Source of the DNA: Magnetofaba australis IT-1
GTDB lineage: Bacteria; Pseudomonadota; Magnetococcia; Magnetococcales; Magnetococcaceae
Direction of reading: 5' to 3'
NCBI RefSeq assembly: GCF_002109495.1
Contig: NZ_LVJN01000015.1
Span: 1-64,000, forward strand
Length of the DNA stretch: 64,000 bases
Shown: positions 33,495 to 41,980 of the stretch, one piece after another
Position numbering within the stretch: position 1 is the first letter of the stretch
Layout: each line of letters begins with the position of its first letter
Notes under the pieces: generated by a model
Told to the model about the DNA's origin: nothing
The model's input: only the letters and a program-made list of their open reading frames with translations
The model's database searches: none
Position numbers and translations under genes: made by a program

Positions 33495-33869
33495 ATGGCC
33501 GCGAAACCACCGCCGAAGTATCGCTATGGCTCAGGCCATATCCGCCGCATTGCAGAGATTGCCGGGCATGACGCCGCCATGAAGATTGCATTGGAGTTGG
33601 GCGGCAAACAACTCTATATCCCAACTGATCCAACCAACTCCAGACTTGAAGCGTGTGTGGGCGAAGAGGCGGCGGCAGCACTCTCAACGGCGCTGGCGGA
33701 TGAAGTGATTGAAGTGGCTTTTGAAAACAGAACTTTGGCGCGCTGGCTCTTTCAGGCGGGATGGAGTATGGCAGATATCGCCAACCGCTTGCGCGTCTCT
33801 CGTGTAAGCATCCGGCAATGGCTGAAGGGCAACGTCAAACCTTCACCGCTCAACGATCTGGTGGAATAG
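33495..33869 (+). CDS. Helix-turn-helix protein, Mor-like
   Basis: A 124-residue protein whose first part ('GSGHIRRIAEIAGHD', 'LELGGKQLYIP') resembles the N-terminal region of Mor/C-type phage activators. Its C-terminal helix-turn-helix reads 'WSMADIANRLRVSRV' and 'SIRQWLKG' (residues about 92-115). It is probably a small DNA-binding regulator of the island. The upstream sequence has no perfect ribosome site (CCGATCATTTCAAACC). It is followed immediately by the structured non-coding stretch at 33893-34015, which could be its terminator, its 3' regulatory element or a separate RNA. Confidence 0.6.
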   Translation: MAAKPPPKYRYGSGHIRRIAEIAGHDAAMKIALELGGKQLYIPTDPTNSRLEACVGEEAAAALSTALADEVIEVAFENRTLARWLFQAGWSMADIANRLRVSRVSIRQWLKGNVKPSPLNDLVE

Positions 33870-33892
33870 CCGTTCTCTTGGGGGAGTGATAG

Positions 33893-34015
33893 GGAGTGTC
33901 GGCGGGCGGTGGGGCCTCCCAGTCCGGCCAAGCCGGAAACCCCACATAGCACTCCGCAGCATGCTGCGTGTTACGACCGGGAGATTCATCACCGTGTCGC
34001 GCCCGCCGACACTTC
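33893..34015. ncRNA. Highly structured 123-nt segment, candidate non-coding RNA
   Basis: A perfect 14-bp outer stem (AGTGTCGGCGGGCG, 33895-33908, with 34000-34013) extends to 16 bp with a G-U and a G-C pair. Inside are GTGGGG/CCCCAC (33909-33914 with 33940-33945), a capped hairpin TCCGGC-CAA-GCCGGA (33923-33937), and a near-palindrome CGCAGCATGCTGCG near 33955-33968. CTCCC (33916) and GGGAG (33979) could form a pseudoknot. No open frame is needed to explain it. It looks selected for structure, not for termination: no T run follows. Strand unknown. Confidence 0.5.
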
Positions 34016-34148
34016 AACTTATCTCACCCCATGAACCATTCCAGACAAATACTTCTTGGGTTCTGCCCTTCACCCACATAAGATTGTGTTTGGCAGTCCA
34101 TCATGGTCATGAAAGCACTCCGGGGTTTGTGCGCCCAAAGGAACCATG

Positions 34149-34287
34149 GGGCGGGAGGTGATGCCCGGACGTCGCCTCCCATTGCCTGATTGACTGGGCA
34201 TCAGGGGGGCAGTTCCCGCCAGGATATCCCACTCCCACCCCTGGCTTGACTTCAACGTGGCGGCGTTGAAGCCATCGCATAAAAAAC
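34149..34287. other. Non-coding stretch with inverted repeats
   Basis: Between the structured segment and the DUF3800 gene, 34016-34287 codes for nothing convincing. It holds overlapping inverted repeats: GGGAGG/CCTCCC (34153-34182), TGATGCCC/GGGCATCA (about 34160-34203) and CTTCAACG/CGTTGAAG (about 34250-34271). The first two share bases and could form alternative folds. Confidence 0.4.
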
Positions 34288-34318
34288 AAAGCCGGGAGGG
34301 CTCATGCCTTCCCGGCTT
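34288..34318 (-). terminator. Rho-independent-like terminator after the DUF3800 gene
   Basis: The stem AAAGCCGGGAGG / CCTTCCCGGCTTT around a short loop lies 24 bases after the DUF3800 stop. Read on the minus strand it is followed by TTTTTTATG, a fair T tract. On the plus strand the tract is weaker. Confidence 0.7.
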
Positions 34319-34341
34319 TGTCGTTTCTTAACCCGTGCGTG

Positions 34342-35142
34342 TCATTTGCGCTTGGCGTCATGGGCGGTTTTGAATGCGTTATACATGGCCGTGGGGGCGG
34401 ATGTCTGCCGTCGCTTGTTGATATTGCTGTTCTGGTGATTGCTCCGTATGCGGTCGCCGAAATAGCGCTCAGCCCATTCAAAATCTTGATATACATACGG
34501 ATCGTACGAGTAGGCCGCCCAGCGGCCAATGAGGGCGCAAATCCAGTCGGCGCATTGCAGAGTCTGGTACAGGTGGCTTTCTACCTGAAATGGCAACTCA
34601 ATAAGTGTTCTCACTTCATCAGAGCCAAACATGGCTTGCGCCGACTCTCTGACCATCTCAGTGCGCTGTTGATGCTGATCCATAACCAGAATGAGCTTAT
34701 CGTGTGTTTTGGAAAGATGAGAGTCGATTAGCTTCAATGATTTCTTGAAGTTACCTATATAGATCTGGAGCGTTTTATGCTCCTCTGGGCGCATGTACTT
34801 TTCCACGCCGGAATAGAACACATACCCGTCCATCTCATGGATTTTATTGAGCAACCTGAATGTGAATCGCCTTAGTTCTGGATAGTTATGGATGTTTTGC
34901 GATGTGTAGAGGGACGCGCCTTTTTTCTCCCATCGTCCTGGATGCTCGCCGGACCGCTTAATTTCCCAGTCAAGCAGTTCATTCTTCCGCTGGTAGAACC
35001 AAGAACCAAAAGGGCGTGCCGCGTTCCATGGCAATACAATGCCGCCAAATCCAAACACTGGGCTTGTATTGTATTTCAGATGGCTGCGAGAGACGAATTG
35101 GCCGTCATGACCGAACTCATCCAGATAGGCGATATAGAGCAT
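34342..35142 (-). CDS. DUF3800-domain protein
   Basis: A 266-residue protein with the DUF3800 signature: N-terminal 'MLYIAYLDEFGHDGQ' and later 'LILVMDQHQQR' and 'QCADWICALIGRW'. The acidic residues (DE near residue 8, D in 'VMD', D in 'CADW') form the RNase H-like site proposed for this family. DUF3800 proteins are common on phages and islands; no firm biochemical role is known to me. A longer start at 35187 adds 15 poor residues. The ATG at 35142 begins directly with the conserved strand. It has its own terminator. Bases 35143-35401 hold no gene. Confidence 0.75.
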   Translation of the reverse strand: MLYIAYLDEFGHDGQFVSRSHLKYNTSPVFGFGGIVLPWNAARPFGSWFYQRKNELLDWEIKRSGEHPGRWEKKGASLYTSQNIHNYPELRRFTFRLLNKIHEMDGYVFYSGVEKYMRPEEHKTLQIYIGNFKKSLKLIDSHLSKTHDKLILVMDQHQQRTEMVRESAQAMFGSDEVRTLIELPFQVESHLYQTLQCADWICALIGRWAAYSYDPYVYQDFEWAERYFGDRIRSNHQNSNINKRRQTSAPTAMYNAFKTAHDAKRK

Positions 35143-35401
35143 GGAGGAACTCCAGAAACGCGGAAGCCTGTGACACGCTAGCATCACAGGCCCCGGAAGG
35201 AGCGCGCACGCTCATAGAACGCCGCCACTCGCGAGAAGCAGTAGCAAACTTACTGCCATCAGTCAAGATAAATATTCGCCGCAATACTGCACGAGAATTC
35301 ATCATGAGGCATCATTACCAAAGAGTATCAGGCGTTTCAGCAGAGACAGGGAAACCCTTATTGCGTTTGTTGTGTGATGCGCCTCCCGCCCGGTTGCGCA
35401 C

Positions 35402-36592
35402 TCAGCCCGCCATGCGCGCCTTGGCGATTTCGTGGAGTTGCTCAAACAGGGCTTCCAGGGCCTCGGCGAAGGGCTCTTGGATATCCTTTTGATCCGATTC
35501 GCAGATGGACATCAGGTCATCAAACGCGGGGGCGTCAGCGAAGCTTGTTGACACGTAGCGATCAATAATGGCGTGAGCGTCTCTGAATCGCGTAGTGAAA
35601 TCCAAGAAGTCCTGCCTGCGCCATGTTGCAATCTGGAGCTTGAGAATGACTTCCTTAGCCCAATGTGATCTGTGCTCCTCAACAACCCATCTGGAGATTC
35701 CCCCCTCAAGACCTTCTCTTCGTAGCTCAACCGATTTAGCTTCTAAGATATCAATCGCCTTCTCAATATCAACACATTGAATAAAGCTTTTTTCATGACA
35801 GTCAATTGACACATGCCCATCAAGAATCATGTTGAGACGGAACTTTACGATCTCTTCATGTCTCCTTTTTTCAAAGCTGAACCTGCTCAACCAATGAAAA
35901 TCAATTTCTTTTTTCGGCCCTCTTGTATCCAAAATGTCCTTGGCAAAATCGGCCTTAAACTCCTCCCATGACGCAACACAGACTGATTCAATCAACGAGA
36001 ACACTTTTAGCTGGCGACCAGAGAGCCCTTTTTGTTCTTCTTCACGCATATCGGCAAAATAAGGTTGCGCGAATTTATAGTCGATCCTGCCATCAGGCGC
36101 GCGTGGAATATTGTCCTTCCCAAAAACAAACCGATAAATCCGCTCAACATACTCTCTGATCAAATCTTCTTTCTCTCTGTAACCCTCAACAAGACAAGCC
36201 TTCTCGTATATCTTCGCGGCAAGAAACGCGGTTGAGGAAGCATAAAGCACCGGCATTGACTGAAATGATTCTTCTGGCCACATATCTTCATCACAGTGCC
36301 AGCTATCAAAGCCAAGCTCTTTATCAAGTTCGTGGATGATCTCCCCCAGAAGCGCATGATTGATCTCAGGCGCAACGGGCTCCCCCTTCATCCCTCCTTC
36401 ACCAGTCAATAGCCAATTAGCTGAAACACCAGAGGCCTTGACGAATGCCGCAGTGATATCAAAACCCGGCTTTTTAGGGCCTGCTATGTAGTCTCTGAGC
36501 GCTTGGTATGAAATTCCTGAATCTCTACTGAATTGCTTGATGCTTTTCCCAGTGGCCTGTACAGCCGCCTTGATGCGGTCATTTGCGCTCAT
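35402..36592 (-). CDS. XRE-type phage repressor with large unknown C-terminal domain
   Basis: A 396-residue protein whose first 70 residues are a phage repressor-like helix-turn-helix ('AVQATGKSIKQFSRD', 'SGISYQALRDYI') and a 'VSANWLLTGEGG' segment found after the HTH in many prophage repressors. In place of a LexA-like protease domain, about 320 residues of helical, aromatic-rich sequence follow that I do not recognise. I chose the ATG at 36592, which has AGGAAAAACG upstream. An earlier ATG at 36631 is possible. It is divergent from the small gene at 36698, the lysogeny-switch layout. It may sense a host or helper-phage signal through its C-terminus; that is inference. Confidence 0.7.
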   Translation of the reverse strand: MSANDRIKAAVQATGKSIKQFSRDSGISYQALRDYIAGPKKPGFDITAAFVKASGVSANWLLTGEGGMKGEPVAPEINHALLGEIIHELDKELGFDSWHCDEDMWPEESFQSMPVLYASSTAFLAAKIYEKACLVEGYREKEDLIREYVERIYRFVFGKDNIPRAPDGRIDYKFAQPYFADMREEEQKGLSGRQLKVFSLIESVCVASWEEFKADFAKDILDTRGPKKEIDFHWLSRFSFEKRRHEEIVKFRLNMILDGHVSIDCHEKSFIQCVDIEKAIDILEAKSVELRREGLEGGISRWVVEEHRSHWAKEVILKLQIATWRRQDFLDFTTRFRDAHAIIDRYVSTSFADAPAFDDLMSICESDQKDIQEPFAEALEALFEQLHEIAKARMAG

Positions 36593-36645
36593 CGCGTTTT
36601 TCCTGTTGACAATGTAATCAATCGCTGACATCTGTTAAGCAATCG

Positions 36646-36665
36646 CAGCACATTATGCACTGCTG
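36646..36665. promoter_or_regulatory. Candidate operator in the divergent repressor/early-gene region
   Basis: An inverted repeat CAGCA-N10-TGCTG lies midway between the repressor start (36592) and the early gene (36698). A TTGACA at 36605 could be a -35 box for rightward transcription. The spacing to any -10 box is not clean, so the promoter itself is uncertain. Confidence 0.35.
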
Positions 36666-36697
36666 TTATCTAGTCACGTATTTTGGTGGAGATTGCC

Positions 36698-36925
36698 ATG
36701 GATATCAACGGATTCCCCCCTGGGCAGGTTCTGCATAGACAGATTAAAGGGGCTTTTGTCGCCAAAGGTACCACTTTCACAGCTTGGTGCCGTGAAAATG
36801 GCATCTCGCCAGCCGCTGGCAAGAACAGCTTGCTTGGCGCATGGGACGGCCCGAAAGGCCGCCAAGTGCGCCAGCAACTCATTGAAGCGGCGGGCTTAAC
36901 CGCTGATTCATCCGGCAACGCCTAA
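36698..36925 (+). CDS. Small Cro-like or early regulatory protein
   Basis: A 75-residue protein starting MDINGFPPGQVLH. The middle reads as a helix-turn-helix: 'FTAWCRENGISPAAG' followed by 'NSLLGAWDGPKGRQV'. Similar small proteins head the early operons of transposable and temperate phages, opposite the repressor gene. It lies 11 bases before the BRO-N gene and all genes to 45.1 kb follow in the same direction, so it starts the long rightward operon. GGTGGAG lies upstream of the ATG. Function as a Cro-type repressor is inferred from position. Confidence 0.55.
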   Translation: MDINGFPPGQVLHRQIKGAFVAKGTTFTAWCRENGISPAAGKNSLLGAWDGPKGRQVRQQLIEAAGLTADSSGNA

Positions 36926-36936
36926 AGGAGGCAAGC

Positions 36937-37542
36937 ATGTACCACAACTCAGTCACGCCCTTTTCCTGGGAAAACCTCACCCTCTGCGAAGCCATCGACC
37001 TGAATGGCGTTCCCCACGTCACCCGCCGCGCCATGGGCGAGTGGTTGGAGTATGCCAACCCTCAAACCTCGGTAGATACCATCATCAAACGCAATCCCCA
37101 TATTGAGAACCATTCAGTAGCCATCAGTCTGATGGCTACTGACGGCAAGCAATACGACACCAGCGTCTATCACCCCATCGGCTTCCTGTTGACGGTGATG
37201 GCGTCGGACCAGCCCAAGGCCAAGGCGATGCAAGAGGCCGTCGCCAAATTCGTTTGGCACTTCAGCCAACAGAGTGGCCGCATTCAGGAGATGACCACGG
37301 CGCAGCGGATTCAGATGCGCAATCAACTCTTCCGGGCCATTGACCGCTACCGCAAGACCCGCAACGCCTTCGTGCGCAGCGAAATGGCGCTCATTATTCA
37401 GGATCTTCATGAAGGTCTGGGATTGGCGTCTCCCCAACTGGAGATGATTAACACTCTCTTCACCGTCTCCATTGATGGCCAAGTCACCTATCAACGGACT
37501 GACCCGCCCTATGACGACGACGACAAGGAAACGCTCCAATGA
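36937..37542 (+). CDS. BRO-N-like antirepressor protein
   Basis: A 201-residue protein with an N-terminal BRO-like DNA-binding domain: 'AIDLNGVPHVTRRAM', 'WLEYANPQTSVDTII' and 'SVYHPIGFLLTVMAS' (residues about 15-90). The rest is helical ('MRNQLFRAIDRYRKT') with an acidic end 'DDDDKETLQ'. BRO-N proteins are found in phages as antirepressors and accessory regulators. It follows the Cro-like gene after 11 bases, has AAAGGAGG upstream, and overlaps the next small gene by four bases. A role in switching the island on is likely but unproven. Confidence 0.75.
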   Translation: MYHNSVTPFSWENLTLCEAIDLNGVPHVTRRAMGEWLEYANPQTSVDTIIKRNPHIENHSVAISLMATDGKQYDTSVYHPIGFLLTVMASDQPKAKAMQEAVAKFVWHFSQQSGRIQEMTTAQRIQMRNQLFRAIDRYRKTRNAFVRSEMALIIQDLHEGLGLASPQLEMINTLFTVSIDGQVTYQRTDPPYDDDDKETLQ

Positions 37543-37766
37543 GCGCGCCCACCACACCGGCCACCACCAAGAGCGTTCGCGCCAAACTGGACCACTGCCA
37601 ACGGGCGTTGAAAGCGTTTGATCTGCTGCAAGGGCTCTCCCCCGATTTGGAGAATCTGAGCTACGCCAGCCTGGAGGCGAAAAACGCCGCCAAAGAGTGT
37701 CTGCTTCAGGCGGCGGAGATGGTGGACAAGCTCCCCCTGAATCATGGGAGCGCCATCCATCCATAA
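37539..37766 (+). CDS. Small helical protein, unknown
   Basis: A 75-residue protein ('SVRAKLDHCQRALKA', 'LLQGLSPDLENLSYA', 'LEAKNAAKECLLQAA'), all predicted helix, with no recognisable family. It starts within the last codons of the BRO-N gene (ATGA overlap), which supports real translation. Similar small helical genes of unknown function are common in early operons of temperate elements. Confidence 0.5.
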   Translation: MSAPTTPATTKSVRAKLDHCQRALKAFDLLQGLSPDLENLSYASLEAKNAAKECLLQAAEMVDKLPLNHGSAIHP

Positions 37767-37920
37767 AGCAACGCGCCCACGCCGCCGCCGGGAGCCAACG
37801 ATAAGGCGGCGGGGCGCAATCCCCTGGCAAGCGCGTTTTTTCGCGCAGTTTCAGGGATTCTATCGTGCCAATCATCCACCAACAGCCGCGATCAAAGACG
37901 GCGAAAAGGGAGCGTGGAAA

Positions 37921-38289
37921 ATGAGCGATGACCGGTTTCACAAATGGGAATTGAGGGAGGAGTTACAAGGCCCTCCCATCGTCGGCGATGCGCAAACGCC
38001 CGGCTATGCGGCGGGCAATGTCGCCAGCTTTCTGGAACAGGCGTTGGGCTATGCCGCCGTGCGGGGTGAAGGGCTGTTCCTGAGCCCGGACGCCCTGGAG
38101 GGAATGCGGCTGATTCTGTGCCGCGCCGCTGAGGACGCCTACACCGCGCAAAGCCGCGCCAGCGAAGCGAACCAACGCCTTGCCCAATCTGATGAAATCA
38201 ACCGCATGTTGATGCGCCAACACCTTCAGCAAACCGCCGATCCAACGCCGCCGGACAACGTTGCGCCGCTGCGCTCTCCCACCCCATAG
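37921..38289 (+). CDS. Hypothetical helical protein
   Basis: A 122-residue protein starting MSDDRFHKWELREEL. The central part is mostly helix ('VASFLEQALGYAAVR', 'DALEGMRLILCRAAE', 'YTAQSRASEANQRLA'), ending in a proline-rich tail. A frame reaching to 37744 is longer but begins with a very basic, low-complexity stretch. The ATG at 37921 has AAGGGAG upstream and fits better. The bases 37767-37920 are then non-coding. No family recognised. It lies between the early regulators and the HTH gene before the primase, so it may belong to replication or regulation. Confidence 0.5.
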   Translation: MSDDRFHKWELREELQGPPIVGDAQTPGYAAGNVASFLEQALGYAAVRGEGLFLSPDALEGMRLILCRAAEDAYTAQSRASEANQRLAQSDEINRMLMRQHLQQTADPTPPDNVAPLRSPTP

Positions 38290-38312
38290 CCTCTGACATC
38301 AGGTCTAAGCCA

Positions 38313-38594
38313 ATGAACGCGCAAAATACCGAACCACCCCTTGATCATTTCCAAGCCGCTTTGGATCAAGCCGGGCTCACGCTCAAAGACCGCTACTCCA
38401 TCCCAGAAGCCGCCAAAGCGCTGGGCGTGTCGCCACAAACAGCGCGCGCTTGGGTACATGATGGCAAGTTAGCGGTAATGGAGATGGGGCCGCGCGCCCG
38501 CTGGGTGCTGGCGCAAGACCTCAAGGCGTTTATCAACGCCGCCTATCGCGCCGCCGAACGCGGCCCGAACCCCGCCGCCAAACTCTCTGCTTGA
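38313..38594 (+). CDS. HTH_17/MerR-like DNA-binding protein
   Basis: A 93-residue protein with an excisionase-type winged helix: 'YSIPEAAKALGVSPQ', 'TARAWVHDGKLAVME' and 'RARWVLAQDLKAFIN' (residues about 26-75). Such proteins act as excisionases, replication accessory factors or regulators in phages and satellites. It sits 12 bases upstream of the primase gene. A second HTH excisionase-like gene lies next to the integrase (43743), so this one is more likely to act in replication or gene control than in excision. Confidence 0.65.
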   Translation: MNAQNTEPPLDHFQAALDQAGLTLKDRYSIPEAAKALGVSPQTARAWVHDGKLAVMEMGPRARWVLAQDLKAFINAAYRAAERGPNPAAKLSA

Positions 38595-38606
38595 GCGGGG
38601 CCAAGC

Positions 38607-41223
38607 ATGGACGCGGCGCAATTACGGGAACGGGTGGATCTACACGACCTCTGCCACAAGCTGGGCATCCAGAAGGGCAAATCCGGCAACTACCGGGCTC
38701 CCTGGCGCGATGACAAGAAGGCGTCTCTCTCCATCTTTGGCGAAGGGCGCAAGTGGAAGGATCATGCGGACGGCGACAAGGGCGGATCGTGCATTGATCT
38801 GGTGATGCACGCCCGTAGCGTGGCCATGCCCGAAGCCATGAGCCTCTTGCATGACCTCTATGGCTTTGCGCGGGATCTGCCGCAAACGCCCGCCCAGACG
38901 CAACCCGAATCCACAGAGCAATACGTCTGGCGGCAGGCCAAAAGCTCCCCCAAGCTCTCAGAGGCCAAAACCTACCTGATTGAGCGCCGTAAACTGCCCA
39001 AGGAGTGGGTAGAGCGATGGGCAGGCAAGGCGTTTGGCTACTCCGATTGGAGCCCATCCGGCGAAGGCAAGAACCCTGCTGAGTATGGCCCGGCCATCGT
39101 CTTCCCGGTGCATGACGCCCACGGCCAGGCGGTGGGGGTGAATCAGCGTTATCTGGCCGACGATCACCCAATCAAAATGCGCATGCTGGGCGGCGCATCA
39201 GGCGGTTTCTACCGGCCAGACGCCGCCACGCTGCGCAAGCCGGTGTTGACGTTGGTTGAGAGTCCCATTGATGCCCTGACGCTGACCGCCGCCGGTTGCC
39301 CGGCCATCGCCTTTTTATCGGCTTCCATGATAGGGAGCCTCCCCCTTTCCTGGCTCAATGATACGCAACGCCTGATGATTCTGGCCGATGACGACGACGC
39401 AGGCCGCAAAGCCGCCAACGGGCTCTATCACCGCGCGCTATCCCAAGGGATTACGGTGCAGATGGCCGGTTGGGCCAGCGCGTGGGCGGTGGCCCGCAAA
39501 GATCCCAACGACGCGCTGCAAGCAGGGGAGTCCTTGGAAGCCATCAAGGAGGCCGCCAGGAGCGCCGACAGGGCGCTTTTCCCCGCTGGCGCGCCCTTTG
39601 TGCCAGCGGGCGAATTTGGGCGCAGCAAGGGCTATCTGTGCGACCTGGACAGCATGCACTTTCAAAAGAGCGTCCGCATTGATGGCGATGACCACACGAT
39701 TGAAGAGCCTATGGCGGGCTTCCGCGTCTACCGCATCGACCCCATCACCATCCATGACCCAGAAACCGCCTTGGCCAGTGTCGCCTATGGCCACGCCGCA
39801 ACCCGCTCTGTGGTCACCTATCGGCGCGCGGAATCGGACTACATGCAACAGGCGGTCATAGACGCCAAGGATATGGGCGATCCACGCAAATGGCGCACAC
39901 TTGGGCATGTGCATAACTCCAAGCAACTGGCTTTGGCCATGCAAACCCTCTCCCGCGACCGCAACAACCAACAGGAATCAGTGGATGTCATCGGCTTGGT
40001 TCGGGTGGGGGAGCGCATCCGCGTCAATGACGGCGAATCCGCCTTCCTGGACGCTGAACGCTGTCTCTATCACCGCTGGCGCGCGCCATCTGGCCCCATA
40101 GCAGACGCCGCCATGACCGTCAGGCAGATGCGCAGCCTGCTCAAAGGCGATCTGGGTTTGTTCCTGCTGGCGTGGCACTTGGGGGCGTTTCTCAAGGCGT
40201 TCATTGGCTTCTGGCCGCATCTGGCCATATCCGCCCATGCGGGCAGCGGCAAAACCACCATTGTGGAGATTATGCGCAGCCTGACGGGGGCCATCTCCGT
40301 AGAGCCCAGCGAACTGAGCACCGGCTATCGCGCCATGAAGTCTCTGAGCAACCACGCCTTGCCCATCTACTTTGATGAGATTTCCCGCGCCAAGCCGCAA
40401 CCGCTGTCCAACTTCCTGGACCTGCTCAACGTCGCCTATCGCCAGGAGCGGCGCAACCATGGCTCGGCGTCCACGGCGTTCCTGTTGGCCGGTTCCGCCT
40501 GCATGATTGGGCAGGACAACCCCACCGATGACGCCGCGTTGGCGTCCAAGGTGATTCAATTCGACATCGACGGCGCCAAGGGGGGAGCTATTCGACCCCA
40601 AGCGCCCGTTTCCGGTGCGCGAATGGGGGGAGTATCTGGCGTCCAAATGGAGCCGGGAGAGCGCCCGTGAGCGCCTGGAGGGGCATAAGAAGCGCCTGTT
40701 GAAAAAGCTCCCAGATGGTAGCGACGCCGCCAAGCTGGATCGCTTCGTCAACAACTACGCCGCCCTGCGTCTGGCGCTGGAAGAGGTGATGCACTTCGCT
40801 GGAATGGAGCCCAGCCAAGAGCGCGCCGTTTGGCTCAGCCTGGAAGGGTTGTTGAAGAGCCATTTGGCGGGCACCAACACCATTCGCCGCGAGTCCGCCG
40901 CCATTCTGGACCGCATGGCGCGGGAAGTGGCCATCTCCCGCCCCGATGAGCGCCCGCCCTTCGCTATTGAGGGCGATCAACTGATTGTGCCCGCCAAGGT
41001 GATTCTGGACTTCCTCAATCGGCGCGGCTTCACTTTCCCGGTCACCTCCCCCAATCGCTTAACCAGTCATCTGAAGATTGATGGCTTCTTGCTGGAAACC
41101 GGCGTGCAAAAGCGGCTGGGCGGGCGCAAGTTCTCCAGTTGCTTGGCCATCTCCCTCAAGGCGCTGGAAGAGGCGGGCGTTGACTGGCCCACCGACAACG
41201 GACCCGAAGGGCCATTCTCATGA
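38607..41223 (+). pseudogene. Toprim primase/helicase (DUF927-like), frameshifted at a G run
   Basis: A replication protein of phage-satellite type. The first frame (38607-40670) has a primase-like N-terminus ('YRAPWRDDKKASLS', 'GGSCIDLVMHARS'), a Toprim domain ('TLVESPIDALTLTAA', 'LMILADDDDAGRKAA', residues about 210-270) and a helicase domain with Walker A 'SAHAGSGKTTIVEIM' near 550. The similarity then moves to the +1 frame at a run of six G near 40588 and continues to 41223, starting with 'LFDPKRPFPVREWGE'. A contiguous protein would have about 870 residues. Either the gene is broken, or the run is a sequencing error, or slippage joins the two parts. A GTG at 40615 could also start the second part alone. 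Confidence 0.75.
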
Positions 41224-41489
41224 GCGCCCGCCCCGTCATCGACCGGCAAGCGTGGCGCAACGCCATTCGCCAACGCGCCCCGGAACTGCAAGCGGTCTAT
41301 GGTTTCCCCACGCAGTTGGCGGAGACCATGGCCGCGTTTGAGACCCAACAGCGCCCGCCTGAGATCCCCGCCGATTCCTGGAATCAGTTCGTTGAGGATC
41401 TGCGCAACTACTTGGGCTCCTGGCATGGCGTGGGTAGTGAATACCATCCGGTCAAGAGTAGCGGGCCCATCAAGAAAGGCGGCGCGTGA
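41220..41489 (+). CDS. Small hypothetical protein before the terminase genes
   Basis: An 89-residue protein ('RQAWRNAIRQRAPEL', 'GFPTQLAETMAAFET', 'WNQFVEDLRNYLGSW'), helical, with a basic end 'KKGGA'. No family recognised. It overlaps the end of the primase gene by four bases (ATGA) and the next gene by one base, so it belongs to the same tight operon. Confidence 0.55.
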   Translation: MSARPVIDRQAWRNAIRQRAPELQAVYGFPTQLAETMAAFETQQRPPEIPADSWNQFVEDLRNYLGSWHGVGSEYHPVKSSGPIKKGGA

Positions 41490-41980
41490 TGGCCCGCCAA
41501 TGCACCGTATGCGCTCATAGGAAGCTGAACGCCATTGATGAAGCCTTGGTGGCGGGGGAGTCCATGGCGGGCCTTGCCAAACGCTACAAGCTTTCCCGCG
41601 ACGCTTTGCGGCGGCATCGAGACAGCCACTTGCCCGAAGTCATGGTGAAGTCGGAAGAGGCGCAACAGACCGCGCGCGGCGATAGCCTGATTGATCAACT
41701 CAAGGCGCTGCAAACTCGCGCCCACAACATCGCTATGAAGGCAGAGAAAGAGGGGGATTTGCGCGCCGCTCTGGCGGGCATTCGGGAGTTGGTGCGCATC
41801 GTGGAGTTGCTGGGCAAGCTGCAAGGGGAGTTGGAGAGCGGCGGGCCAGTAGTGAACGTCTCCATCAACGCCGAATGGGTGGAGATCCGCGCTGTTGTGC
41901 TGAGCGCCCTGGCCCCCTACCCAGACGCCCGCCAAGCCGTGGCCAAGGCGCTTTCAGCTAAGACGGGGGGCGCATCATGA
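41489..41980 (+). CDS. Small-terminase-like DNA-binding protein
   Basis: A 163-residue protein with a four-residue pair motif near the start ('CTVCAHRKLNAIDEA', possible Zn-binding Cys-x2-Cys-x-His) and a helix-turn-helix, 'SMAGLAKRYKLSRDA' followed by 'LRRHRDSHLP' (residues about 25-50). A coiled helical region follows ('LRAALAGIRELVRIV'). This order and the position directly upstream of the terminase ATPase fit a small terminase subunit that recognises the packaging site. Its stop overlaps the next start by four bases. Weak similarity, so the role is inferred mainly from context. Confidence 0.6.
   Translation: MARQCTVCAHRKLNAIDEALVAGESMAGLAKRYKLSRDALRRHRDSHLPEVMVKSEEAQQTARGDSLIDQLKALQTRAHNIAMKAEKEGDLRAALAGIRELVRIVELLGKLQGELESGGPVVNVSINAEWVEIRAVVLSALAPYPDARQAVAKALSAKTGGAS

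Noticed and set aside
33893-34015. Retron msr-msd RNA
   Set aside because: The long outer stem resembles the a1/a2 repeat, but no reverse transcriptase gene is anywhere in the window.
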